From Halichondria panicea (lineage: Eukaryota > Porifera > Demospongiae > Suberitida > Halichondriidae), in assembly GCF_963675165.1 (NCBI RefSeq), contig NC_087385.1:1612501-1676500 (forward strand): a DNA stretch of 64,000 nt. Direction: 5' to 3'. Numbering within the stretch: the stretch's first letter is position 1; each line of letters starts with the position of its first letter. The notes below the pieces were generated by a model, which was given only the letters and a program-made list of their open reading frames with translations, searched no databases and had not been told where the DNA came from. Shown piece after piece: positions 45,397-58,215 of the stretch. The position numbers and the translations under genes are program-made.

Positions 45397-48128
45397 TCAA
45401 AAAAGTTTGTCCACCAAATGCCTACACACACCTAGGCCACTGCCTAACACAAATCTCACAAAATGGTCGCCTGCTAGAGGTCCCAATGCATACAGCGAAG
45501 GGAATAACTCTGACTCAAATGTTATCGGGTCAACATCCATAGGGTTCGTCTTAGCATTAATCGGGTGAAAGGGATCGATTGCGAGTTGTAATCCAATTCT
45601 CGTTGGCAGGAAATCGAGGTTAGTTTCACTTCCTATGAAAACCCCTGCTAAGGATATGGGTATTGTGGTAGTCTTTTCTTTGTTGTCTTTGTATGTACAA
45701 CAGTTTCCATACGTAAATTCACAAACTCTGGATTGGCTGACTGCTGTGTAAAATTCGTTTTGTTCTTCATTGTTCATTAGTTTCAAGAGGCGTCCATACT
45801 CGGGATAAATAGCCTGAGGCATCTTGTTGTAAATTAGAGATGAATCTTTAGCGTCCTGGTGAAAAATGTGCGCAACTTTGTGTCCCTTGCTGAGGCACAG
45901 TAACACGGCATCAGCTGCAGACAAACCACCTCCTACGATTACAACTGGGTAGCAAGGATCGATTGACTCCAGCTTCTGACAAAAATCTGAGAAACGATGA
46001 CAAACAAAGGGGGCATCCTCCCCACCTACCCCTAGCTGTCTTGGACTATCACCAATTCCACACGCAAGCACGAGATTCTTTGCACGAACGATGACATCAC
46101 CTTGCTTGCCAGTGCCTTTCAAACACCACTTGTAGTCGTGAAGCACCTTTTCAGCAGCATTGTTGCAACAAATACCGTCATCTTCAGAATCAGAGGAGCA
46201 CGAATAATTCGAGAGAGTGTCGGGATCACTAGAGCCTCCCCTCTCACTCAGAATTAGCCCACTGTCCACCGTGTGCATGGGTAGATCACAGGGATGCATC
46301 TTGAAGGGGCGTGGTGGTAGTTTGGATGATGGAGAAGCACACGATTTGGGAGAACCAATAGTACACACAACACGGGAGGGACATTTGATCGCTTTAGTCA
46401 CACGCACGCCATTCATCATGTTTTCTTGCAGGCCCATCTCGATGACATAGTCTTCATAGTATTTGGCCACACTGCCTAGAGTCACACGCTTTGAGGATAC
46501 GTCACATGATCTGTCTCCTACATTTTGGGTGGTCCATTCTTGAAACGAGTATTGGGGTAATTCGAGCCAGCTGCCCAGACTTAGCGATTGTATCTCCCCC
46601 TTCATGCTGTGCCAAGACCCGCCCGGCTGACTGTCGCCAATGACAACGTGAGAGATGTGTTTTGATTGGTCGCATTTCCAGTTAAGGGTGGACGGAAGAT
46701 TCTCCCCAATATCAGCATTCGGGTGAAGTAGTGTGTCCATGAGTAGGGCCAGCTGGTTGTTGGAGCGACCTTCCAGCCCCTCGCTAAGCTCTTGAAGATC
46801 CTGTACCGAGCGAAAATAATAGTCAATAACTACACTGTGAATATTGTTAAGCTCATGTATGTCACATGCAAATTAAGTATACAGATGGGATTTATAGAAA
46901 GGTCATAATTTTATGTCATGGCAATAAGTTTATTCACGGGCAAATCAGAGCCAATTTTCCTGTTACGCCTCCGTCCAAACAATGGGGGGGGGGGGGGATA
47001 ATGAATGACCTTTGACTGAGGTGACACACTCCACAGTTAGTGTAACTAATCTCATGGGGTTACAATCACACAAACCATTGCACACTCACACTTAAAATAC
47101 CCAAAATAACTTGAACTCCAATAGAACCCATAATCGAAGTTTGAAGTTGCAGGGAAGCAAATTTACAACATTATAAATTTACCTGATCTAAGATCGATTT
47201 CTGCGGTTGTTGCTTCAGCTTGTAGGAGAGGAAAGGGTCGGGATGGTCCCCTGCGTAGAATGGTCGATGGCCAGACAGAAGGAGGGACAAGAAAATGCCT
47301 GAGGGGCCATTACCTGCAGAATAATTATATACACGGAAAATGAAAACATGCCCGTTACTGCCCTAGTAACGGTATACAAAGATTTACAAGTGCAAATTAA
47401 ATAGAACATAGTTCATAGCTAGCTAGATGCATTCAATTCATACCTAGCTAGACTTGGAAACATGCACACTCTCAGTTCGTAGCTAGCTGGAAACATGCAC
47501 ACTCTCAGTTCGTAGCTAGCTGGAAACATGCACACTCTCAGTTCGTAGCTAGCTGGAAACATGCACACTCTCAGTTCATAGCTAGCTGGAAACATTATAG
47601 AATTCCAATTCAGTGGGTGCATGAGAATCCATAAATAACAGGAAGTTTAATCATACATTCACAATAATAATAATGGAGCTAACGTGCAGCAATCTGGGAT
47701 ATTATCGCAGGCTAGGTGCAAGAATGGCATAAAGCATGTTATTTTTTTGTATCGTAAAAAAGTGCACCGTATATCCATCTGTGTACGTTAACGGGTACAG
47801 GTGTGCCCAAGCTCGGGACCATGTCAGATACATGGCACCGGGTGTTTTTAATAGGCGTGTCCAGGAAGGGGCTAAGGAAAAGTGATATTTAACATTTAGG
47901 GCGTTTCGACATCCGCTGCCGTGTATCTGACAAGCTTGCTCAAAATTCAAGAAGAGCTCAGTAGCTAGCTAGCTGTTGCAAGTGAAGTAGATAACATATT
48001 ATTTTTTGGCTAGCACACTAGCTCAGAGCATACGTACCTATGATGGCCACATCCACATCTCTCTCCATCACTTGCACAGTAGGGGGGGAGGGGTCACCCT
48101 TGACAGCAATACCAGACAAGTTTTCCAT
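45397..48128 (-). CDS. OSGIN: Oxidative stress-induced growth inhibitor (OSGIN) family flavoprotein
   Basis: Three exons: 48128-48038, 47313-47183 and 46800-45397, in phase, 541 residues. The FAD-binding start DVDVAIIGNGPSGIFLSLLL spans the first junction; then DLQELSEGLEGRSNNQLALL, MDTLLHPNADIGENLPS, HVVIGDSQPGGSWHSM, SLGSWLELPQYSFQEW; a second dinucleotide fold VVIVGGGLSAADAVLLC; and the end LYALGPLAGDHFVRFVLGSG. These follow vertebrate OSGIN1/OSGIN2 in order. The family is related to flavin monooxygenases and restrains growth, linked to oxidative stress and mitochondrial apoptosis in vertebrates. An S/D/E-rich stretch (about residues 265-285, YSCSSDSEDDG) is an insert relative to my memory of the vertebrate forms. 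Intron 1 contains a 33-base tandem repeat. Divergent from PHLPP. Confidence 0.9.
47461..47592. repeat. 33-base tandem repeat, four copies, in OSGIN intron 1
   Basis: Unit catgcacactctcagttcgt followed by agctagctggaaa, repeated at 47461, 47494, 47527 and 47560 with one change (ttcata in the last), plus partial units at both sides. Confidence 0.95.
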
Positions 48129-48649
48129 CTTGAATCAGGTAGATCTAGCTGGGCTGTTCTGCAGGACACAGTGACAGACACTTATCGTATCGACTCCTTT
48201 TGGGGGGCCTGCTGGCTGGTCTAGAGAACTGACTAGATATCTGCTACAGATATACATGCGGCACTCCACTAATTAGAGATTAATTATCATTGTTGGCCGG
48301 CTATGACGGATACGATATATGACGCTAGCAGTCAGGCCTCAGAGGAGGTCTGACATGTGCACAAATCCTGGAGATTTAAATGGAGGGCGTCTTGTGATGG
48401 AAGGGGAAAACTTGCAGCAACGCCCATTTTCCATGTGAGCTCATACTATACTGTAGCTGTAGATAGGATTAGCTGCTTCTGCATCAATAGAGCTAGAGGA
48501 TCACTACAAAGTGTAAGCTCACATTACAACAGAGGCTTGCACTCAAATCTAGTCTCAAAAAGCAGACAGTGCAGCATCAGCTAGCTCACAGAAGCTACAA
48601 GACAAATTTTCCATAAAAGTGGGCGTGTTTGGAGTTTCTGTAAACAACC
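48129..48649. promoter_or_regulatory. Divergent promoter region of OSGIN and PHLPP
   Basis: 521 bases lie between the two start codons on opposite strands. No coding exon inside. It should contain both 5' untranslated regions. No distinctive factor site was identified. Confidence 0.45.
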
Positions 48650-51600
48650 ATGGAACTCAGCTGGAGTCAGACTCCCAGCACAGTGTGGTGGGCCCTGGAG
48701 AACAGCTCCAGTTCCATCAGTGTGGAGAACATGCTGAGTCCACCCTCCCCCACGCGAGATCGTTCTGGCACACTCTCCCGAGACAAGAGGGAGGCAGCCA
48801 CTATTTTCTACAACTATGCACCAGACGAAGTGGATTTAGGGGAGACTGAGGATGACATCAAGAGGTGGATTAAAGGGGATCGGGCTAGAGGAGCTATCAG
48901 GTGAGTGAGCTGCAATCGATGGTATAGTCCCTCAGTCTTCAACTGCAATAATAATAATGGGCAGGTGCAGGGGCGGATCCAGGGGTAGGGAATAGGGGGC
49001 TCATTCCCCCACCCTTTCTCTTAAACTTACGTAATCTACTATATAGCTACCCATTAACTCACTGCATGCACTCGAGCTCATTATGCACTGGGTGATGTAG
49101 CTAGGTGACATTATCACTATATAGTTAGTCATTAACTCACTGCATGCACTCGAGCTCATGATGCACTGGGTGATGTAGCTAGGTAACATTATCATGACCA
49201 CACCCAGTTTACTACCGCATAGCAGGTAATTTTTATGGGGTAAATATTCGTTATTTTCGTGGGTAAGCTGACCTCCACGAAATTTTAACGTAGGCGTGGC
49301 TTACCGAAACGTATGAATGCAGTGCAGGCAATGAGAGTAAATGAAATTTTTACTCACGAAAATCATCGTTTTCGAATTTTTTATCCCACAAACGAAAATT
49401 ACTCGCTATACGGTACTGAGAATTCTCAATGAGTCATGCAGGAAACACAAAAATAGATCCAGACTACCACCTCAGAAGCTACACTGTAGAGCATTGAATT
49501 TACCTTTTTTTAGAAAAATGTTTTATGATTCCCCTCCTATCAAAATCCTGGATCTGCCCCTGTGATGTGTGCAACACCCGTACCCAAGTCCAAACCCATG
49601 GCGTAGGAGGGGGGGCTCCAGGGGCTGGAGCCCCCCCCATCTTTCCAGGCTATTAAGTAGAAATGACTTATATCAAGCTGCACTCTGTAGTAGGCGTACT
49701 TTTTCCATTCAAACAACTATAGAGCCCCCCTCCCCCCATTGAGAAATTGCTTCCTATGCCACTGAAACCTATTGTTCTTAATTATCAAAGAATTCGTACT
49801 CGTCCCTAAAAGTATCCCTGAAGTTTCAGTGCTTTCCTCCTCCCCATGCATAGAGTCTACCAACCAGGACTCTCCTACTCTGAACTAGTGAAGTGCACAA
49901 TTGAGACAACTGCAGAAGCCATAATGGCGAGGTAAGAGTTAAAATTAAGATCTATGAGCTCCTCATACCAAGAATCTACGAAAGGAGTGGCATTCCACTA
50001 TAGAAGCTATAGTCATTTATAATCTATTAATTTACAGGTTCTTCACCAAAGAGCTGTATATACACTATGGCAACAAGATAGTGCGGAGAGTGCGACTGGA
50101 CGAGCATCCACTGCAGCTGCTTGTTAGGTTTCTCCAGGAGATTGGTCATAGCAACCCACAGCGTCTCCAGGTGGAGGGAATGAACGAGGACCTAGCTCCT
50201 CTCTTCAAGTTTGTAGCCGGTGAGGTTTTAAGCTAATACCATACACTCATGTACTGAGTAACCCATGGTTCTATGGTTAGTACAGAGAAATGCATACATG
50301 TAAAGAAACTGCTAATTTCTGACTACTTTTGAGAGCCTGGGCTCAGGTGACTTTTACATATTATGTTACAGGTCACGAGCACGGGAAGAGGCCTGAGGAT
50401 TCTGTGCAGCTTGCTTGTTGCCTCAAAGTCAAGGAGGTGACGGGGAGAGGAGTGGCGATTTGGAACAGACGATTTTGTGTCCTCTGCGGCTCTCGGATGT
50501 TTATTTTTCCGTCTTCACAGCCTAAGGGTAAACCTAACTTGGCTATCGATCTTCGTGGCGGTAAAATCAGCGAGTACAAGAGTAGGAGACATATTTTTTG
50601 CTTGAGGATAATGTCTTTAGGGCGTGAGATGTTGCTGTCGTTTGAGTCGAGGTTTGAGCAATCAAAGTGGTTGGAAAGAGCTGGAAATGTAAGGGGTTTG
50701 AATAAATGCATTCCTCCCGTGTATGGAAATATAATCCAAATTACAGGATCGCTTTATGTTTTCTTTGTGGTACGTAATGCTAGGCACCATACCAAAATCT
50801 ATCTGATTGTAACAGGATTGAAACCTATCCTATCAGCAACACTCCATAATTATATAGACTCTGTTTTAATAATTGTTCACACATGCAGGTTGTGACGAAG
50901 CACCCTCTGGAGGCCAACCTCACCGGTCACTCTCTAGAGAGGCTACCAAAGTACTACTTCCTCAACTACAACCTGGTGGCCATGAACCTGGCGCATAACT
51001 TCATGATCGTAAGCTAGCCCTGCATGTGAAGTGTATTTCGTTGGCATTTTCATAATAATGTACGAGCTGTAATGTAAATATGTATATTTGGCATTTTGCC
51101 TAGAATCATCTTGAGCCACTCTATCTTGAGCGTTTACGTTTACTTTATGTACTCATTCCCAACTACTTGCAATTATTGTGTAGTACTCGTCTGTAAGAAT
51201 CTACCCTCTATAACCTCAACTTTTTACATCCTAGGAATCTTTTGAGCACACAGATGCTGCTCTTCTTGGTCAACCACGAACAATCGGCTGGATTGAAGAC
51301 CTCGGGATATTCCAGAGACTCGTCTCCATCTCTCTCAGCGACAACTGTCTCGACCAGTTCCCCAGCTCACTATGCAGGATCAGTGGACTAAAGGAGCTGG
51401 ATCTTTCCTGCAATGCTATCAAAATGATCCCGCAAGAGATAAAGTGCCTCACAGGGTGAATATGAGCATGCACTGTACTGTATCTTTGTGTGAAGAAACT
51501 ACACGCTAGATTTTTAGCAACTAATAGCAACCATCAAATAAATAACAGTGTTACAGTGTCCTGCCAATAGTCACAGAGTGAATCACATGCACCTACGTAT

Positions 51601-51686
51601 TTCCATATGCTATCGATTATGATTACCTACGACTGACTACTCCACCCCTCCCCTCCCACACCCCCACACACACCCACACACACCCA

Positions 51687-51785
<99 letters not shown>

Positions 51786-54700
51786 TGACCACTCTCCTCC
51801 TCCACTCCAACCAGCTGAACACCCTCCCCTACCAGCTGCAGGAGCTCAAATCTCTCACCACTCTTGTACTAGCGTTCAACAGATTCTTTGAGCTACCCAC
51901 TATCGTCATGGAGCTACCGTCTCTTGCTATATTGGTAGCTTCAGGAAACTACATCAGGTTGGTGCATGGTGGTTCAGTATTTCATTAAGCATGCTTGCAA
52001 TGACTTAAAATAAGAAACTTGAGGTCAGTTAAACAAAATATGCCCTGACCTCTTCTATTAGTTTTCAATTAAAGTACAGTCATGTTCACAAAACAGGGTT
52101 TGTCTGCTCCTGGTAATGGATCGTTGCCCTTGTGGCTATTCTTAAGGGATATGGTGTTCACATCTTCATTCCTACTTTATCATTTTCAAGTCCCCATACT
52201 TGAAATTTAGGGTTTAATTTTGTAGAGGGGCTGAAGGGAACTTATTTCATGTTTTACTAGCTTCAGGCTTTCAGAGCAACTGTGTTACATTGGGGCTTCT
52301 TTGATAGCTGTAGTGAAAGGGTATGTTGTTGTAAGAGAACTTCACATTAAAGTTGTGCGTACATTGGTATAGTTTCCAGTGCGCTGCATGGTACTCTACA
52401 GTGGGTGGTTGACAGGGTCAGATAAACGTAACTGGTCATTAATTTGTGGTGTAATTGGGGAATCTTGACCGCTACATGCTACATTTAACCTGTAGTTAGG
52501 GTAATAACAGTAATTATTACAAAATGATTTTTCCTAACAGTCAAATCCCAGAGGATATCAATCGCATACAGACATTGGTGCATTTGGATGTTCGCCTCAA
52601 CCGGATCAAGCATCCCCTACCCTCAGCTATGGAGGGTCTCCGCAGTTTATTGAGGCTGAATGTGAGCGGGAACAGCATCTCAGAGCTGGTCACGCAGCAG
52701 GTGCCGTGTTTGGAAACTGTCAACTGCTCGGGTAACTCTCTGAGGAAGTTGAGTGTGAACGAGGGACCTATCAAGATTCTGCTGGCAAAGAATAACAGTG
52801 AGTTTACTTATATACACTGAGAATGGCTATAGGTCACACAATTGTAGATTATTTGTGATCCAGATTTTATATTTATATGGCTATACTTTTTACGTTTGTA
52901 GGGTCCGGATAATGTGTTTGTATGTACATATGTATTCTAAGTGCATGTACAGCATTCAAGTACAGACTTTATTGTGTATATACACAATGGTGGCCATAGT
53001 ACTGTGCTAAATCAATAGATGCATCCATTCATACGTGTGTATGTGTACATGCAGAGATAACCCAGTTCTCTGTTGCCATGACGTGCGACAACCTGACGAG
53101 TATTGACATATCAAAGAATGAACTGACAGTCCTCCCAGAGTCTCTGGCCCAACTCAGTGCCTTGCATAAACTTAACGCTAGCAACAACAAACTCACCAAG
53201 CTGCCAGCTGGGTAAGAGAATGTACTAAGGCAAACTCTTTCTGTTGTTATTACAACCGTATGGGTAGAGGTTTTGAATCTATAGTAGTTCCGTTTTGATA
53301 TCAGGATTTTATTACAGTCTTTTCAAGATGAAGAATTTGGCTGTGATTAGAATGAGCAGCAATCACCTTGTTAGCCTTCCTCCCGATTTTGGTGACAACT
53401 GTCAAGTGAAGCACCTCGATCTCCATGTCAACCAACTCTCTTCACTTCCGGATAACCTCTTTCATAAAGCAAGGAGGTTTGTTCATCATAACTTATTTAA
53501 GCACTGACATTTCAGTTTCTTCTAGTACATCCCTATATATTTTTGTTTGTTTTTCAATAGGTTACAGACGCTGAACGTGTCTAGCAACAAGCTGACCTCT
53601 CTACCAGCTTCCAGTTCTGAACCAGGACGTGACATTAGCTCCATCACAGAGCTCCTGGCCGCCAACAACTCTCTCAAAGACTCCGCCCTTCCTGTCATAT
53701 CCAGGTGGGTGGCTGTAGCCCATAACTGTTACAACATTATTATTATTATCGTCCATATACAGTTTCTGCCGAATACGGATACTTCATCTGGCCTACAATG
53801 AGATGAGGATTATTCCGCCAGGGTACGTCTGTCTGGCATGTGACATTCTTGTAACCATGTGCACACAAAGCACGTACTTCAGTATACTTATATCCTCTGG
53901 CTTCTAGAATGTGCAACTTTGCATGCCCACACACAGTACAAACTGTGTGAGATTATCGACGGTTTTTCTACGAGTACTTCATCCAAATATACCTTCTACA
54001 GTTTCTTCTCCAAGCTGAATCAGCTAACTTACTTCAATCTATCTGGCAACTCATTTGCGTCCCTTCCCACCATCTCCGGCTGCCCCCTCCTCAAGACCCT
54101 CCTCCTCCACTCTAACCAACTCTCAGGCCTCCCAAATGTTCTCGTCTTCCCTCACCTGCAGTACCTCGACCTAAGCTGCAACCAGTTCGAAACACTACCT
54201 AACGTGAGTTGTAAGAGCTCTTACTACGATGCAACACCATCAGAGCTTCATTTAGAGGCCGAGGATGCCTGAGAATGCACCAGATGTAATCTCAGACAGT
54301 CTAAAAACTGCTCACCCCTCTTGCAACCATTTTTTTAAAGAAAGCATTTGACTCATTTTCAATTGTAAAAACTGCACAGATATTGTTTTCATGTCACTTG
54401 CAGCTGGCCAGCTTCCCTCGCCTGCAACAGCTGGACTTGTCTGGGAACACCTCTCTGAGCATCGACATGGCAACAGCAAAGGAGCTGAAGTATGTGCACA
54501 AAATATACAGATAATCGTACGCACTGAGCACTATAAATTATGTACTAAAACTCTAGCATTTCACTACTCGTGGATTTAGTGCTACAATACTTGTTTTAGG
54601 CTCCAAGATACGAACAGAGCATACTTTTATTTTAAGAACTACGTATGAGATGATTTACATGCGGTTGTTTGATCCATGCAGTCGTATTGGCAGCTGCTGT

Positions 54701-57700
54701 TTGGAGGGTGTGTTGGACATCAAAGGGAGCACCAAGTCTCAGCGAAACACTGTGGAGATTGGAGGCACCACTACACACGGGAAATGGTCTTATGGCTCAG
54801 CTACCATCATCGGTCAGTATTCTTATACACCTAAAGTCTATTTGCGTTGAGTTTGGCCCTGGAAGTTATGTGGTCAATTATGGCTTCATTTATGCTTTAT
54901 GTGGTGGACAAGTATGCCTGGGACTTTTACATGGAAAATGCTAACTTTTAACTGGTGGAGCTTACCAGCTCTACAGCATATAGATAGAAGCGCTTTCTAA
55001 CAAGAAATCCAATGGTATATGAAACTTTTGTATGACATAAGTTATGACAACTTTATGAAGGTCAAACTCAACACAAATAGACTTTACGTTCCCACTTGGT
55101 GCAATTAAGGAAATACTACAATAATATGTAGATATGTTGTTCTTTTACGTACACCCTCTTAATTGACGGTATACTCATTCATTGTTTCCTCTACTTAGAT
55201 GCTTAGATATACGTAGTCTTGTTATTAGCACGAAATGTTTACTCTTGGTATTTTGGCGAAATCTTTAATGTTTTGTTGTCAAACGGATTGGGGTTGCTGA
55301 TGGATGGTACAAACCACCCTGTAGGCTACTGCAGTCTTAGGGATGGGTACACGTACTGTCCAATGGCAACCCTATTGTTGATGTAATTAAACAAATCTCC
55401 CTGTTACGATTGTAGGTGTAGAGAGCTCCGTCAACTCCACTGTTCAGATAAAGTCCGCCAGTCTCTCATCACGTAAACAAGACGCTGTGTTTGCCGTACT
55501 GGATGGGGGACAGTCCCTGGAAGCCCCTAAGCTGCTCCGCCCGATTATCCCCAGTGTCATGGTCTCGGAAATGAGAAAGGAGGAGGGGCTACTCAGTGAG
55601 GGTGTTCAGCTGCAGGACAGTTTACAGTACTTGGCAGGGACCTTCCTCACAGCACATAGGTGAGAGATGAGTGCATTGTATCGAGCAGACCTAACTAAGA
55701 GTATGTACGATCAGCTTATGTGTTCTAGCTAGTGCAGACAGGCAAATGTGTGATTGAGTGGAATGTGAGGAAATCCCCTATAGGTATGGGAGCAAGTAAG
55801 TTGTTTAATGTTCACTCCCATGCAGGCGTCTTGGGGAGGTGGCTACAGAATATGGCTGCTCTGCAATCCTCTCCCACATTCATGTACTCAAGGATGGGAC
55901 GTATGTTTTAAACGTGGCCAACACGGGACTGGGTGAGGCCATCCTCTGTCGTAGTGGGAGGGCAGTCCCTCTGACCACCCCCCATGATCCCAGCACAAAC
56001 TCCAGAGAGAGGACACGTATTGCAGACACAAGAGGATTTGTTTCACAGGTGAGCCATGTCTGCATACGATAGACCATGAGCACTGTATACCCGAGTGTTG
56101 TATATAGTGTTGCTCAACATATGGTAGTGTCTCAGCACTATACGCTCAGCTTTTTGAAAGCATACAGTGGCTGTACCAAGTTTGATTGTTCACAGTCAAT
56201 ACTAAAAGGCCGATTTTATTTTGTTTACATGTGACATACCTGTAATCCTTCAAGCTGACTGTATTCCCCCTCACCCATTAGGACGGACGTGTGAACGGAG
56301 TGTGTAGTGCTTCTCGCCTCCTGGGCTGCTACTATATGTGGCCTCAAGTCATACCCGCCCCCTCTACAGAATCAGTCGAGCTGAGGATCGAAGACGAGTA
56401 CATTGTCATGGGAACAGACAGCCTCTGGAAGCATATGACATACGAGCAAATCATCCACAACGTTCGGAGCATAGCAGACCCGATTCGTGCTTCAAAGAGA
56501 ATCCGAGATCTAGCCGTGGCTCACGGATGTACGTCAAACGTCTCAGTGATTGTGGTCAAGCTGAACATTGATCGAGGGCCACTAACACACAATGTTCTCG
56601 ACCTGAAAAAGCTTACGTCTGTTGATGCGTCAGATTCGTCCGAGGAAGAGACGGACGAAGAGGAAGAAGGAGTAACTAACATTGATGATATTATCTCGGA
56701 TAGTGAAGGTGAGAACGACGATGCTCCCCAAACACAAGCTCAAGTAACTGAACTAGCCTCCGGCTATGACGGAAACATTGACCAGATGATCCTCGATGCA
56801 ATACGATCTCCGCCCACTGCTAGTACCCTACCCACTGTTCACTCAACAAATTTCGACGATTTGCCTCTAACTGATGAGTCCATGAGCACCCCCTCCCCAC
56901 CCATCACTGACTCAACTGCTCAGGACCTCCCGAAACTTGTACAACAACAGAAAGACATATTGTCTCAATTGGAGGAGATGAGTTATGCAGCTCAAACACT
57001 GCCAAAAGATAATTCCAAATCCAGAAAGTCTAGCAAAGGGTCTACTGGCCATGGGATTGGCATAGCTGAGACTAACTTTGAGACTACGCAGGTAACCTAT
57101 TGCTAAGAGCTATTGTAATTTTGCTACACGCAGTTAAAAATTTTGTTACAGCATTGCATATGCTGCAATAATTTATACCAGCTAAATTAGGAAATTGGCC
57201 ATGCATGCAGAGCTTATATGTATCCCCTTATATAGTTACACCTGCATGCATGTGTGTAGATCATCAGTCATAATTATAATTGTATGGCCTGGATTGCTGC
57301 ATACAACGTACATTAAATTTCATGCGTCTATATATGTAGTAATGGGGACCGGGTCCGTATCTGTTAGTGTCCAGTCATGCATGCAACTATATCAGTCCTT
57401 AAAAATTATATGCTCTCCATCACACTCTCCCCCGGCCGGCCACTTTCCTTATATGCAGAGTGACCCCGCCCTCAAACCTGTGAACGGAGTTCGTCAACAT
57501 ACACTACCTGTCAAGGAGAAGTTCGACCATGTCAACAATCGATTGGCCGCTCTGAACAGAGCCCTCGCTCGAATGGAGGAGGAGGAAGGTCCTGACTACA
57601 GTATGGAGAGCATTGAGAGACCTCGCAAGAGGAACGAGATTAAGAAGAGGTTGTCGTATGTGGAGCACTCTTATAACAAACTCACCAACGATACGTACAC

Positions 57701-57758
57701 TAGTGATAGTATCCATGGTACCAGGAACACTGTACACTTAGACGACTGGGGACAGTAG
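48650..57758 (+). CDS. PHLPP: PH domain and leucine-rich repeat protein phosphatase (PHLPP)
   Basis: Nineteen exons join in phase: 48650-48900, 49854-49931, 50038-50219, 50372-50688, 50889-51008, 51235-51455, 51784-51957, 52541-52797, 53055-53211, 53318-53476, 53561-53704, 53763-53822, 54002-54203, 54404-54489, 54682-54812, 55416-55659, 55826-56048, 56282-57091, 57459-57758; 1371 residues. Order: Ras-association-like region (about 95-170), PH domain (about 180-276, WNRRFCVLCGSRMFIF to WLERAGN), some 18 leucine-rich repeats (about 290-800, such as LKELDLSCNAIKMIP), PP2C-like phosphatase (about 825-1090), acidic then basic tail. Vertebrate PHLPPs dephosphorylate Akt and PKC at the hydrophobic motif. 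The PP2C metal sites are unusual: FAVLDGGQ for DGxG, VMGTDSLW for SDGLWD, and no final DN pair (TSNVSVIVV); PHLPPs in general depart here. AAT-rich 3' flank. Confidence 0.92.
48968..49562. mobile_element. Probable hAT-type MITE in PHLPP intron 1
   Basis: Ends caggggcggatccagg and cctggatctgcccctg are inverse; such 'CAGGGGCGGATCCAGG' ends are widespread in non-autonomous hAT elements. No clear 8-base duplication. Inside, a unit of about 89 bases (attaactcactgcatgcact, cgagctcat) is tandemly doubled at 49030-49200. Confidence 0.6.
51683..51782. repeat. (CA)n microsatellite at the 3' splice site of PHLPP exon 7
   Basis: About 46 CA units run directly into the acceptor (caCAG, exon from 51784), preceded by a C-rich stretch from 51650. 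It takes the place of a pyrimidine tract. Confidence 0.95.
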
Positions 57759-58069
57759 AGAGCAGCATACTACAATAACTTTATACCAGCTACATTTATA
57801 TAGACTTTAATCCATTGCACATAATTGTTAGCCATGCAGTGTTTTTATCAATCTTTTTACTATCTCATAATTTTTAACAAGCTGACACAGTTACTTTAAT
57901 TTTTCCATAATAATATTGTTTGTTATATGCATGATGTTGTCGTACATACAATAATCAAATAGTGATAAATAACGAGAAAAGAGAGTGTTGGAGTAATAAT
58001 TAAAATCGTGAACAGTCTAAAACTTGAATAGGTCCTGGTCATAACATAATATTTTATAGCTATATATAG
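57759..58069. other. Convergent 3' interval between PHLPP and CHD
   Basis: A/T-rich, no coding exon. Holds the 3' untranslated regions of both genes. Confidence 0.6.
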
Positions 58070-58159
58070 CTAACTTTCCTCCATGTGTTCATGTGCCCCT
58101 AAGGTATCGTCCGAGTCTCCTATTAGTACTCGGTGATGCATGTCCGCCTTCAACGCTCC

Positions 58160-58215
<56 letters not shown>

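Noticed and set aside
47419-47622. Minus-strand frame with repeated ASYELRVCMFP
   Set aside because: Translation of the 33-base intron repeat, whose unit happens to be divisible by three.
51623-51822. Minus-strand poly-CV frames
   Set aside because: Translation of the (CA)n microsatellite.
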